A stretch of 64,000 bases of DNA from Chloroflexota bacterium (GTDB lineage Bacteria > Chloroflexota > Anaerolineae > UBA4142 > SHND01). Under the pieces are notes generated by a model, which made no database searches, was not told the origin of the DNA, and was given only the letters and a program-made list of their open reading frames with translations. Position numbers and translations under genes: made by a program. Below are positions 51,012 through 59,229 of this stretch, in pieces (the stretch's first letter is position 1; every line of letters starts with the position of its first letter). Location of the stretch: contig SHND01000059.1 of assembly GCA_004295045.1 (NCBI GenBank), positions 248,001 to 312,000 of the forward strand, read 5' to 3'.

Positions 51012-51548
51012 TCAACGATAGCCGAACCTTGCGACGACCTTCCCTGTAGTTGCGTTGACAATAACATTTACTTCATGGAAGAAATTATGTGTAAATTGCT
51101 TTGCAGACCCTGGTAATTCAGCCGGAATTGGGCCATGAGAGGCATATGCCACATTACAGAAACTCACAATATAGGCTGGTATGTTTTGATGTAGAAGGTA
51201 TGCATTTGGATCGTCTTCAGGATCACCATGCGTGTAGTTGTTATTGGTATAAAGAACAAACTGGGTTGCGATTTTTGTGTTGGCATTTACGGGAACGCCC
51301 ACCCAATCTGTAGCGGCAGCAACCGCTTGTGCATTGGATATCAAAGGCTGCATTTTGCCAGTTGATTCATATACTATTCCAACTGATCGCGGAGGGGCCG
51401 CACCACAATCCGCAATAACATTGTCAGACTGAGACAGAGTATTGGTTACTCCTATAGTAGCGAAACTTGTTGCAGCGACAGCTGTGCCCGAAAGAGCGAG
51501 CAATGCGATGATAATCGCGCCCCTGAAGCCAAACTTGGCGTATGTCAT
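51012..51548 (-). CDS. Secreted hypothetical protein (foreign-looking composition)
   Basis: A protein of 178 residues. A clear signal peptide (FRGAIIIALLALSGTAVA, cut near AAT) precedes a domain I do not recognise. Its end, FFHEVNVIVNATTGKVVARFGY, resembles a PepSY-type strand pair with a TGKVV turn, suggesting a small beta-rich inhibitor or binding domain, but this is weak. Two Cys are present (ADCGAAP, SFCNVAY). Codon use is richer in A and T than in the neighbours and lacks their GCG runs. The next upstream gene shares this composition, and both lie just beyond the tRNA operon. Confidence 0.65.
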   Translation of the reverse strand: MTYAKFGFRGAIIIALLALSGTAVAATSFATIGVTNTLSQSDNVIADCGAAPPRSVGIVYESTGKMQPLISNAQAVAAATDWVGVPVNANTKIATQFVLYTNNNYTHGDPEDDPNAYLLHQNIPAYIVSFCNVAYASHGPIPAELPGSAKQFTHNFFHEVNVIVNATTGKVVARFGYR

Positions 51549-51611
51549 TTTTTTTCTCCTGTCATTGTCGGTTATTCAAAGTTGTAACCATTCTAAAAGT
51601 ATGTGGCCGGT

Positions 51612-52388
51612 TTAGGGCGTTACCGTCCATATCGAAAATGATTGATTCTGTTGTGTCCAACTGATGCCGTACCGGGTATTGGTATTACCATTCTCATCCT
51701 GGTTTATCAAGCTCACACCAGATGGTCTTATCAAACTACAGTTATTGCACGCCTTTATCCAAATATCGTTAAAGAGAAACTTGCTCGTCGGTGTACCGAA
51801 CATATTGTCGCCAGGGGTGTGGGTCTCTCCAGACCATTGCGCCCTCCATGAGGCAATAGGTCCCCAATTCGGATTATTTTTCACAATAAATGGTGTAGTA
51901 TACGCTGTGCTATCAATCCACATTCTTACTTTTCCACTTTTGCTTTTGTAGACCTCTTCAAGAACATATGGGGTATTAATGGGCACCGTGTTTGGGTCAT
52001 CAAAGAACCCTCTTTCAGAGTTGTCATCACAAGTAGCGCCATTATTCCATTCCCAAAACCTATGCACGTATGGTTGGCCAAAGTCCTTCGAAAAACCAGA
52101 TTGTGCATAGGTTCGACATCCACTACCCGCAAGCAATGCCCAAGTTGAAATGCCTGAATTTGGACTTCCAGATCCATCTCCACAAAAGATAGGGCGATTT
52201 TGAGGAGTTACGACTGCTTTAACATGATACACGGGTCCTCCTGCCGTTGTTGCGCCAGTCCAAGTATAGAGCAAATCTCCGCATGCAGGATTGGCATTCG
52301 CTGTCTGCACCACAAAAAGAATCGGAACTAACATAAGCAGGGCAACGGAGCCCCAAAAAATCACGCTCTTGAGATTACGACGATGCAT
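51612..52388 (-). CDS. Secreted hypothetical protein, Cys-containing (foreign-looking composition)
   Basis: A protein of 258 residues with a signal peptide (SVALLMLVPILFVVQTANA). The mature part has four or more Cys pairs (ACGDLLYTW, IFCGDGSGS, GCRTYAQ, TCDDNSERG, ACNNCSLI), which suggests disulfides and an extracellular place. Segments such as YVLEEVYKSKSGKVRMWID and WRAQWSGETHTPGDNMFGT hint at a beta-sandwich of the lectin/concanavalin type, without a family I can name. The Met at 52388 begins the signal peptide; the earlier frame is untypical. Base use is lower in GC than on either side. Confidence 0.6.
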   Translation of the reverse strand: MHRRNLKSVIFWGSVALLMLVPILFVVQTANANPACGDLLYTWTGATTAGGPVYHVKAVVTPQNRPIFCGDGSGSPNSGISTWALLAGSGCRTYAQSGFSKDFGQPYVHRFWEWNNGATCDDNSERGFFDDPNTVPINTPYVLEEVYKSKSGKVRMWIDSTAYTTPFIVKNNPNWGPIASWRAQWSGETHTPGDNMFGTPTSKFLFNDIWIKACNNCSLIRPSGVSLINQDENGNTNTRYGISWTQQNQSFSIWTVTP

Positions 52389-52502
52389 AGCTGTTTTCTC
52401 TTTCGGATTTTGATTTCCACAACGTGTGTTGGCGCGTAGGAGTTGTACAAAGCTGCACAACTATTTTGCGCCCATTTTGGTTTTTCCGCAAGAGGCAATT
52501 TC

Positions 52503-54611
52503 TCACTCACTCACGCGCACCGTGCCCAATTTAATCGCCTCGCCCAAAACTTGCCCCGAACGCGGCTCGTACAATTTCACAATCGCGCGGTATTCGCCCG
52601 GCGCGAGAGTTTGTGGAATTTTCAGACGCAGTGGTTCACGATATAGCTCGTCAATGTTCCAACGCGTCATCGGCAGCATTTCGCTCAAAGGCGTTTCATC
52701 CATCTGCGCGACATTTTCGCCATTCGCGTTCAACAGCTGGAGTGTGACTTGGTAATTGTAATTCACCGCTTGCAATAATTTCCAATACAACACCGCATCA
52801 AAAAAGTTTCCGCGTTCCAATTCACGCACGCCGGTTTCATAGCCGACGAGTTCGACGCGTTCGCCTAAATTTTGATTCACAGGTGTTGCACTCGGCGGCA
52901 ATGCGCGCGGCGGGTTGGTAACAAAGCCCTGCACGCGCGTTTGCGATTCGCCCGAAAACGCCTGGTCGTCGAACATGGTCGCGTGTTCATCGAAATATTT
53001 GCGAATGATGCCTTGCGGGTCAACCACCGTGTCATAAATGCGTAACATCCACACGCGCGAATAATTTTGGAACGCGCGGTCGAGCGCCGCGCGCGTTTCG
53101 TCCGCCGTCGTCGCGTAAAAATCGGAACGCGGATCGCCCCAGCCCAAATTTTGCGCGCCGTCAATCGAACCCGTTTGTAAAACCAGTGCGCCCGTTGAAT
53201 TTGCGCGATAGTTCGATAGTCGCTCGCGCGTCACCGCTTCCGGAAAATAATAAACGAGCGCGGGATAGGCGTACCCGGCGTTCACCAAAATCACGTCGCC
53301 CGGACGCCAGCGTTCCGCGATGTAATTCACCGCGCCGCGCAGATCGTCCTCCGCGTATTGAGGATTGTGCCAAAAGTTGTAGAGCGAAAATCCGCTGATG
53401 GTAAAAAAACCAATGCTCGCCAACATCGCCAGCGCGCCCAGTCCGTACAACCAACGCGCGGAATTTTCGCGCCGCGCGTTTTGAAATTCCACAAACAAAT
53501 TCACCAACGCGTACGCGATGAGAATGTAAAACGCGGGCGAGTACGTAAAGATATAGCGCACGTGGTACAGCGGTTTCCACAGCGAAAAGAGATAAATTGC
53601 CGCGAGCGGAACAAAAGTATAACCGAGTAAAAAGAACGCCGAAACAGAATTTCGATTCTTGATTCTCGATCCTTCATGCCTGTTCGGGACAAGTTTTCGA
53701 TTTTTCCACTCACGCCACAACAGCACACCAATCGGAATAAACAGCAGTAACGCGAAAAATCCAAAGACGTTCCAATCTACGGCTTGTCCGAACGCGAGTG
53801 CGCTGAGGGTTTCTAAAATGACGCGCGGCAGTGCAATAAATTCGCGCCAAGGGGGAACGGGCGGATCCGTGGCTTGGCGAAACGCGACGGGCAGCCAGGG
53901 GAGGTAGAGGAGGAGGAGGGCGAGTTGGGAAAGCGCAAATGTCGAGAGAAACGAGGAGCGATTTTTGATTTCTGATTTTTGATTTCTGATTTGCCAAACG
54001 CGTGCTGCGACCCACAGCCACTGAAACACCATCAAGAAAATGAAATAGTAGAGGGTATAAAAACCGAGAACGGTAAAAATCACGTACGCAAGGAAATCAC
54101 GCGAAAAAATTTTCTCGCTTTGCAACATGCGGCGCAAAAAATAAACGGACAGCAAGCCCAACACCGTGCCGAGCGTGTACATGCGCACTTCTTGCGAATA
54201 CCAAATGTTGTACGGCGAAATGGCGACAAGCAGCGCGGCGAGTGTCCCGATGCCCGCACCCCCAACCCCTCTCCCATTGGGAGAGGGGCGAAGGGAAGAG
54301 GGCATCCATTCCCGCGCGACGCGATAGACCAGCGCGATGAGCAGCATGCCGAACCACAATGAAAGGAACGCCATTGAAAATTCGGACCAGCCCGCAACGC
54401 GTCCCCAAAAATGCAAAACGAGATAATAGAGGGGGGGGTGAATATCGCCGGCGGTGTGACGAATGAGTTCCGCGACGTCGCTTTGCGCGAGATACAAACT
54501 CACCGTCTCGTCGTACCATAAACTCGCCGCGCCCAGTTGATACAAGCGCAGTATAAAACCGCCGAGCAGGATCAAATACGGAGAGATTTTTAGAAAACGA
54601 TTCACAGGCAA
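52503..54611 (-). CDS. GT39-like membrane glycosyltransferase with C-terminal LLGY...LYW module
   Basis: A protein of 702 residues. SLWYDETVSLYLAQSDVAE carries the DE motif of GT-C transferases and GDIHPPLYYLVLHFWG the second luminal motif; about eleven membrane segments follow, then a soluble part. The C-terminal 110 residues, from VELVGYETGV, form a beta module shared with proteins at 59226 and 61852. Three low-complexity repeats are read in frame: SPNGRGVGG (54255-54303), IRNQKSEIKNRSS (53943-53991) and NRHEGSRIKNRNS (53646-53705). It should transfer sugars from polyprenyl phosphate at the outer membrane face. Donor and acceptor unknown. Confidence 0.87.
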   Translation of the reverse strand: MPVNRFLKISPYLILLGGFILRLYQLGAASLWYDETVSLYLAQSDVAELIRHTAGDIHPPLYYLVLHFWGRVAGWSEFSMAFLSLWFGMLLIALVYRVAREWMPSSLRPSPNGRGVGGAGIGTLAALLVAISPYNIWYSQEVRMYTLGTVLGLLSVYFLRRMLQSEKIFSRDFLAYVIFTVLGFYTLYYFIFLMVFQWLWVAARVWQIRNQKSEIKNRSSFLSTFALSQLALLLLYLPWLPVAFRQATDPPVPPWREFIALPRVILETLSALAFGQAVDWNVFGFFALLLFIPIGVLLWREWKNRKLVPNRHEGSRIKNRNSVSAFFLLGYTFVPLAAIYLFSLWKPLYHVRYIFTYSPAFYILIAYALVNLFVEFQNARRENSARWLYGLGALAMLASIGFFTISGFSLYNFWHNPQYAEDDLRGAVNYIAERWRPGDVILVNAGYAYPALVYYFPEAVTRERLSNYRANSTGALVLQTGSIDGAQNLGWGDPRSDFYATTADETRAALDRAFQNYSRVWMLRIYDTVVDPQGIIRKYFDEHATMFDDQAFSGESQTRVQGFVTNPPRALPPSATPVNQNLGERVELVGYETGVRELERGNFFDAVLYWKLLQAVNYNYQVTLQLLNANGENVAQMDETPLSEMLPMTRWNIDELYREPLRLKIPQTLAPGEYRAIVKLYEPRSGQVLGEAIKLGTVRVSE
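53646..53705. repeat. In-frame degenerate repeat (GATTCTTGATTCTCGAT type)
   Basis: TTTCGATTCTTGATTCTCGA and TTTTCGATTTTTCC units. On the minus strand they encode a hydrophilic loop (SRIKNRNS) of the GT39-like protein. Confidence 0.55.
53943..53991. repeat. In-frame repeat (GAAACGAGGAGCGA plus GATTTCTGATTTTT)
   Basis: Two unit types joined: CGAGAGAAACGAGGAGCGAT and the series TTTTGATTTCTGATTTTTGA. It follows the codons for RVWQ, exactly as the copy at 58510-58550 does. Confidence 0.85.
54255..54303. repeat. In-frame CCCTCTCCC/GGGAGAGGG palindrome
   Basis: CCCCTCTCCCATTGGGAGAG, flanked by further C- and G-rich units; encodes SPNGRGVGG in a loop of the GT39-like protein. Repeats of this form are common in bacterial genomes. 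Confidence 0.85.
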
Positions 54612-54630
54612 AGTGCGTTCCCGAACTTGA

Positions 54631-55455
54631 TCAGCTCATCAATTGTGCACCGCGTTTTTGCACCGTAAGCCAAAAATCCAAAAGCAGCGCGTCCGGCTCA
54701 TCCGACGCCGCGACTGTTTTGTACAACAGCACTGCGCCGCGCCAGCCGTCCGATTGCCAATACGCGCCCGTTGGTAATTCCGACCCGACAAATGCTGCGG
54801 GGAGTGGATACGCGGTGATATAAAAATAGGGTTCGGAAATTCCCTTGTCGCCCGGCGAAAACCCGAAATTCATTTGCTCGTCCGCGTTCTCCTCATCCTG
54901 TGGGTCTTGCCCCGGCACCAAGCGTCCCGAAAACCAAAGCATTGCCAAATCAAAATTATGGGGCCAAAATTGTACAGGACTCGTCTCGCCACGCAGTCCG
55001 CTTTGAAATTGTTTCAACAAAATATCCATTTGCGATAACGCGCGCCAGTAATTCTCCACCGCGCGTTCTTCGTACGTTGACGGCGCGTCTACGAAATCGG
55101 GTTTTGGCGCGTTGGGAAAAATTTGCAGCGCGTCGAGTGCGTCATTCAGTTCCTTCCAAAACTGTGAAAGCGACTGTCCGCGCAAACGCGTTTCCCAACG
55201 TTCGCCGCGACTTGTCGTCACCATCGCGCGGTGCGCAATCAAATCCAACACAATTTCAAAAAGAGCGCTTTTGTAAGGAATCGGCGTTGTCGTCAATCCC
55301 GTCGCGTTCACGCGCAAACTTGCGTGCGCCCAATGTTTTTGACGCGGCGTCAATTCGCGTCGAATCGCGCTCAACGCGCGCGCATAGTGATGCAGCGATT
55401 CAAATGACGGATGCTTGAAATCCAAAATGTCCGGCGGAAATTGGAAATCAGACAT
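54631..55455 (-). CDS. DUF5996 family protein
   Basis: A cytosolic protein of 274 residues matching the DUF5996 family. SLHHYARALSAIRRELTPRQKHWAHASLRV opens the family domain, and NFDLAMLWFSGRLVPGQDPQDEENADEQMNFGFSPGD is its hallmark, with the PHNFD motif. Ends with GAVLLYKT strand and LLDFWLTV. The function of the family is unknown. It overlaps the O-antigen ligase gene by 8 bases and precedes a GT39-like gene, so it is transcribed with the polysaccharide cluster, which may be chance. Confidence 0.9.
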   Translation of the reverse strand: MSDFQFPPDILDFKHPSFESLHHYARALSAIRRELTPRQKHWAHASLRVNATGLTTTPIPYKSALFEIVLDLIAHRAMVTTSRGERWETRLRGQSLSQFWKELNDALDALQIFPNAPKPDFVDAPSTYEERAVENYWRALSQMDILLKQFQSGLRGETSPVQFWPHNFDLAMLWFSGRLVPGQDPQDEENADEQMNFGFSPGDKGISEPYFYITAYPLPAAFVGSELPTGAYWQSDGWRGAVLLYKTVAASDEPDALLLDFWLTVQKRGAQLMS

Positions 55456-57022
55456 TGGGAAGTGTCGCCTCTGGTTGATAAAGCAACATGCTCGTCACGC
55501 CCAACCCCACAAAGATCCAAAACAACGTCACCGAGTGTGGAAAATCCAAATTGAAAAAATAATGGTCAACGACGCCCGCCGTCATCGCGCCAATCAAAGC
55601 CGCGCACACGCCGAGTAGAATTGGTGATAACGTCGCGTCATTTTTCAGACCGTCCAACCACGCGAGCAGCGCGCGATAAAAGAAAATTCCCATCGTCAAC
55701 AAAAATACGGCAACGCCGACGAGCCCCATCTGTTCCGCCATCAGCAGATAAACCGATGATACACCGATGTACGTATCCAGATCGGGCGAGCCGAGAAAGC
55801 CCACGCCGAAGATGGGATAACGCGAAATCAAGGTGAACGCGTCTTGATATTCACCCAGCCGCATCTGCGTCGCGCGGTCCGCGCCCGCGAACGCATCGAG
55901 CAGATGCGAGATGTACTCTTGCGTGATGGGAATGAACCAAAAAAGAATCGCGCCGACGGCGAGTATCGGCAGTAACCTGCGATATTTGAAAAATGCGATC
56001 ACGACGAGCGAAACGCCGAATCCCAAAAACGCGCCGCGCGAAAAGGTTAGCACCAAACATAGAAACATCGCCGCGACGCTTCCAAAAATAATCCAGCGCG
56101 GCAGTAATTTCTTGACAGCGAAAATTTGGGGCGCGGTCAATCCCGCCATCAAAATCATCAGCCCGCCCAACACGTTCGGGTCAACTGACGTTGACACGGC
56201 GCGCAAAGTACCTGCGGGATCGTCGTTGATGAAACGCAACACGCCGGGTCCGTCAGGATATTTCACGTAACGCAAAAGCGAAAGAGTACGGATCGTCAAA
56301 TCGTGCGGCAGAAAATAAAAGAGAATGCCCAACACTGCCGAAACGGATCCCGCGATGATGATGAGGCGCACGACGCGCTCCAATCGCGCGCGCGTGTTCA
56401 CCACGTTCACGATGAGAAAGAAAGTCGCAATCGCCAACAGAATTTCCGCGAATTGCCGCACGATTTGCTGCTGCAAACCCGCGTGCGACATGCCAATCAC
56501 GAACGAAAAAATCGCCAGAACCATAAAGGCGATGACCGGCGCGCCGAGAAAGGTGAATTGGAATTTGCGCTCGATGTTCTCGTCTTGACGCGTCATGGCA
56601 CGCGCAAACCACATCGCAAAGAGCGCGAGCAGCGCGAGATCAAGAAACGTCGGATTGAAACCGAGATTGACGGGAATGGACGCGAACGGCAAGAGAATTG
56701 CGATGCCCAACACCGCATACAAACCATACTCGATGTTGGTCATGATGATTGCGCCCGCCGCCAAAGCGACGAGTCCGGCAATCACAATCGCAGGCGACGA
56801 AAACGCGACTGCTGCCGCGAAAATCAACGCGAGCGCGCAGCCAATCCCCAGCGCGAGGAGGATCGCCAAGAGATTGTTTGTGACAATGAGTTCGGTAAAT
56901 CGAGATTGCATATTTGAGTTCGGAAAGCGGAATGTTGAATTCGGAAAATGGAATGTTGAATTCGGAAAATGGAATGTGGAAAGCGGGATGTTGGATTCAG
57001 AAATTCTCTCTGCGCAATTCAT
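55448..57022 (-). CDS. O-antigen ligase family membrane protein
   Basis: A protein of up to 524 residues with about twelve membrane segments and a large luminal loop. ISRYPIFGVGFLGSPDL is the P-x-x-G-x-G motif of Wzy_C/O-antigen ligases, followed by SVYLLMAEQMGLVG. It joins or polymerises lipid-linked polysaccharide outside the membrane. The ATG at 57022 overlaps the stop of the upstream gene (TGATG), but the first 37 codons are a tandem repeat (STFHFPN three times). The Met at 56911 (MQSRFTELI) is where the normal N-terminus begins; neither start has a good binding site. Confidence 0.87.
   Translation of the reverse strand: MNCAERISESNIPLSTFHFPNSTFHFPNSTFRFPNSNMQSRFTELIVTNNLLAILLALGIGCALALIFAAAVAFSSPAIVIAGLVALAAGAIIMTNIEYGLYAVLGIAILLPFASIPVNLGFNPTFLDLALLALFAMWFARAMTRQDENIERKFQFTFLGAPVIAFMVLAIFSFVIGMSHAGLQQQIVRQFAEILLAIATFFLIVNVVNTRARLERVVRLIIIAGSVSAVLGILFYFLPHDLTIRTLSLLRYVKYPDGPGVLRFINDDPAGTLRAVSTSVDPNVLGGLMILMAGLTAPQIFAVKKLLPRWIIFGSVAAMFLCLVLTFSRGAFLGFGVSLVVIAFFKYRRLLPILAVGAILFWFIPITQEYISHLLDAFAGADRATQMRLGEYQDAFTLISRYPIFGVGFLGSPDLDTYIGVSSVYLLMAEQMGLVGVAVFLLTMGIFFYRALLAWLDGLKNDATLSPILLGVCAALIGAMTAGVVDHYFFNLDFPHSVTLFWIFVGLGVTSMLLYQPEATLPNV
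56917..57003. repeat. Short tandem repeat (TTCGGAAAATGGAATGTTGAA type) at the O-antigen ligase start
   Basis: At least four units of a 21-base period vary between GGAAAGCGGAATGTTGAATT and GGAAAATGGAATGTTGAATT. The period is a multiple of three, so the frame stays open throughout. Confidence 0.9.
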
Positions 57023-59229
57023 CAGCGGCGATTTCTAAAAAACAACAGCGCGCCTACACACCCCAACAGTGTGATTGCTGAAATCATCGCGCCGAGTTTG
57101 AATGATATTGGATCGTACCACATTTCGATGTGATGCTGTCCCGCACGTACGGGAATCGCGCGCAGTGTAAGGTCCGCGCGCAAAATTTCTGTCGGCGTTC
57201 CATCAACTATCGCGCGCCAGCCGGGGTAAAAATTTTCGCTGACGATGAGCAGTCCATCGGCGGGCGTGTTGACATCGAGCGTCATTTGTTCCGCAGAATG
57301 TGCAGCAATGCTCACCTCTCCATCTGCCGCGCGCGGATCCAGCGCACCAACTGTCGCATCTGCCACAATCGCGTTGTGTGCCAAGTCAAGGCGGGCGGCA
57401 AGTTCCAGTGCGCGCGCATCATTCGCTTCGCTCACTGCATTTCCGACAAGCCACGCGCGCGGCTGTGAATTTCGCAGCTGCGACAATTGTATCTCGCCCT
57501 CGCGTTCCAGCAACTCTGCGCCCGCCGCATTTTCGCGGGTGACTAGATATTTTACATTCAACAGCGGCAAATAAATTTCAGCAGGCAATTTCAACAGCGC
57601 ATCATAGCGCGCTAAACGCAACGGCGAAATGCCGCCAATTTCTTCCAAACCGGTCGCAATGCCAAAATGACCGGGCAAAACTTGGTCATCTGCCGCGACG
57701 CGAAAAATAGCCGGGTCACTTTGCAACTGTTCCAGAAACGGAATATCCGCAAAACGTTCCTCGACGCGCCCTTTGTTGGCGGGTTCATTCACGCTCCACA
57801 AATCGAACAAAATCAAAACAATCGCCAACGGCGCGAACCATTTTATCGAAATGATTTTTCGTAAATACAAGCCGAGCAGCAAACTTGCCAGCGCGAATTG
57901 GATCAAGAGCAAGCCCGCGCGGTCGCCGAGAAAAGCGAGGCGTCCTTCGGGCTGCTGCGCGCCTGCGACAAAAAATGTCAGCATCAGCACAAGCATCAAC
58001 GCCGCGCCGATCGGCAGCAGCGCATATAATTTGTTCGCGCGTTTCAAATTGATTCCGTTGAGCAAATCTGTGATGCCGTATCCTGCCAACATCGCCAACG
58101 CGAAACTGATGACGAACGCCAAGCGTTCCTGCTGACGAAAGAGCGATGCGCCCGGAACGAACAAATAAATCACAACATACGCGAAAACGTAAAAACCAAA
58201 CGACAGAATCAATGCGCCGAGCGCGAGCAAGCCCCAAAAGATCGTTTCATTGCGTTTTCGCAGCAGCGCAAATAGCGCCAACCACAAGGGCAAAATTCCG
58301 ACATAGAGCGGCGACGCGAACGCGCTGGCGTATCCCGGCAAGATAAATTGCAAAAGATCCAGCGTCGGAAAACCTTTCGCCGCGTCCGCGAACGATAACG
58401 CTTCGCGTGTCGAAAGTTGTTGATATTCGATAGCGGGAATCCATTGAATCGCCGCGATGCCGAACGCGAGGAGTGCGAGAATGACGATAGAGCCGAATGC
58501 GCGTAGCCCGATTTTCGATTTTTGATTTTTGATTTCTGATTTCTGATTGCTTTGCCAAACGCGAAACAAAAAATAAATCACGCTCGTCGCAAACACGAAC
58601 AAAAATGTTTGCGGATGTCCCGCCAATGCTGCGATGCCCAACACCACTCCTGCCAGAATCAACCAATTCGTCGTTCGTCGTCCGTCGTCCGTCGCTCTAT
58701 TCACACAATACAGCGCCAGCGGCAGCCACACCGCCGTTTCCAAAATTGCCAATTGCAGGGAAGGATACGAGGTCAAATATCCACCGAACGTAAAAACAAT
58801 TGCGCTGACGAACGCGCCAACGCGATTTTGAATGACGCGCCGCGCAAAAATGTAGGTGAACGCGCCAGCCAAACAAAAATGCAGCAGCGCCTCCAGTTCC
58901 AATGCGAACAACGAAAAGGAATTGAACGCCCAAACATTCGCCCAAGTGTTGACAAGGGCGGGCGGATAAAAGACCGCGCTCTGAATGTCGGCGAGAAAGG
59001 GATGCCCGCTGTTGAAATTTTCTGACCAGAGGGGAATGCGTCCTTCGGAGAATGCGCGCGCTTCGTACAATCGAAACGCGTAAAATTGATCGGTGAAATC
59101 GCCAACAGGAAATTGCGCGCGATCTGCCGGGTTGGGCGTGAGGATGCGCCAAAAGAATAATGCGACCAGCAGCGCGAGAAGAATCAGCAACGCGACGTCG
59201 CGCCGCGAAAATTTATTTGCGTCGTTCAT
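57022..59229 (-). CDS. YfhO-like membrane protein (GT-C related)
   Basis: A protein of 735 residues. QFPVGDFTDQFYAFRLYEARAFSEGRIPLWSENFNSGHPFLAD is the typical first luminal loop of YfhO proteins, with acidic residues after helix 1; about twelve membrane segments follow, and the C-terminal soluble domain ends in the usual ENFYPGWRAIVDGTPTEIL. YfhO-type proteins are linked to glycosylation of lipoteichoic acid or other envelope glycans. In-frame repeats lie at 58510-58550 (NQKSEIKNQKSKI after RVWQ) and 58668-58696 (ATDDGRRTT). The ATG at 59229 overlaps the upstream stop (ATGA). Confidence 0.88.
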   Translation of the reverse strand: MNDANKFSRRDVALLILLALLVALFFWRILTPNPADRAQFPVGDFTDQFYAFRLYEARAFSEGRIPLWSENFNSGHPFLADIQSAVFYPPALVNTWANVWAFNSFSLFALELEALLHFCLAGAFTYIFARRVIQNRVGAFVSAIVFTFGGYLTSYPSLQLAILETAVWLPLALYCVNRATDDGRRTTNWLILAGVVLGIAALAGHPQTFLFVFATSVIYFLFRVWQSNQKSEIKNQKSKIGLRAFGSIVILALLAFGIAAIQWIPAIEYQQLSTREALSFADAAKGFPTLDLLQFILPGYASAFASPLYVGILPLWLALFALLRKRNETIFWGLLALGALILSFGFYVFAYVVIYLFVPGASLFRQQERLAFVISFALAMLAGYGITDLLNGINLKRANKLYALLPIGAALMLVLMLTFFVAGAQQPEGRLAFLGDRAGLLLIQFALASLLLGLYLRKIISIKWFAPLAIVLILFDLWSVNEPANKGRVEERFADIPFLEQLQSDPAIFRVAADDQVLPGHFGIATGLEEIGGISPLRLARYDALLKLPAEIYLPLLNVKYLVTRENAAGAELLEREGEIQLSQLRNSQPRAWLVGNAVSEANDARALELAARLDLAHNAIVADATVGALDPRAADGEVSIAAHSAEQMTLDVNTPADGLLIVSENFYPGWRAIVDGTPTEILRADLTLRAIPVRAGQHHIEMWYDPISFKLGAMISAITLLGCVGALLFFRNRR
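58510..58550. repeat. In-frame repeat (GATTTCTGATTTTT type) in the YfhO-like gene
   Basis: ATTTTCGATTTTTGATTTTT and GATTTCTGATTTCTGATT units. It follows the codons for RVWQ and is flanked by the same TTTGCCAAACGCG as the copy at 53943-53991. Confidence 0.85.
58668..58696. repeat. In-frame repeat (CGTCGTC type) in the YfhO-like gene
   Basis: TCGTCGTTCGTCGTCCGTCG and a further CGTCGC unit, encoding DDGRRTT between two membrane segments. Confidence 0.75.

Noticed and set aside
56303..56917. A 204-codon open frame on the plus strand
   Set aside because: It is antisense to the O-antigen ligase; its Arg/Asn/Asp-rich composition is the usual shadow of hydrophobic codons.
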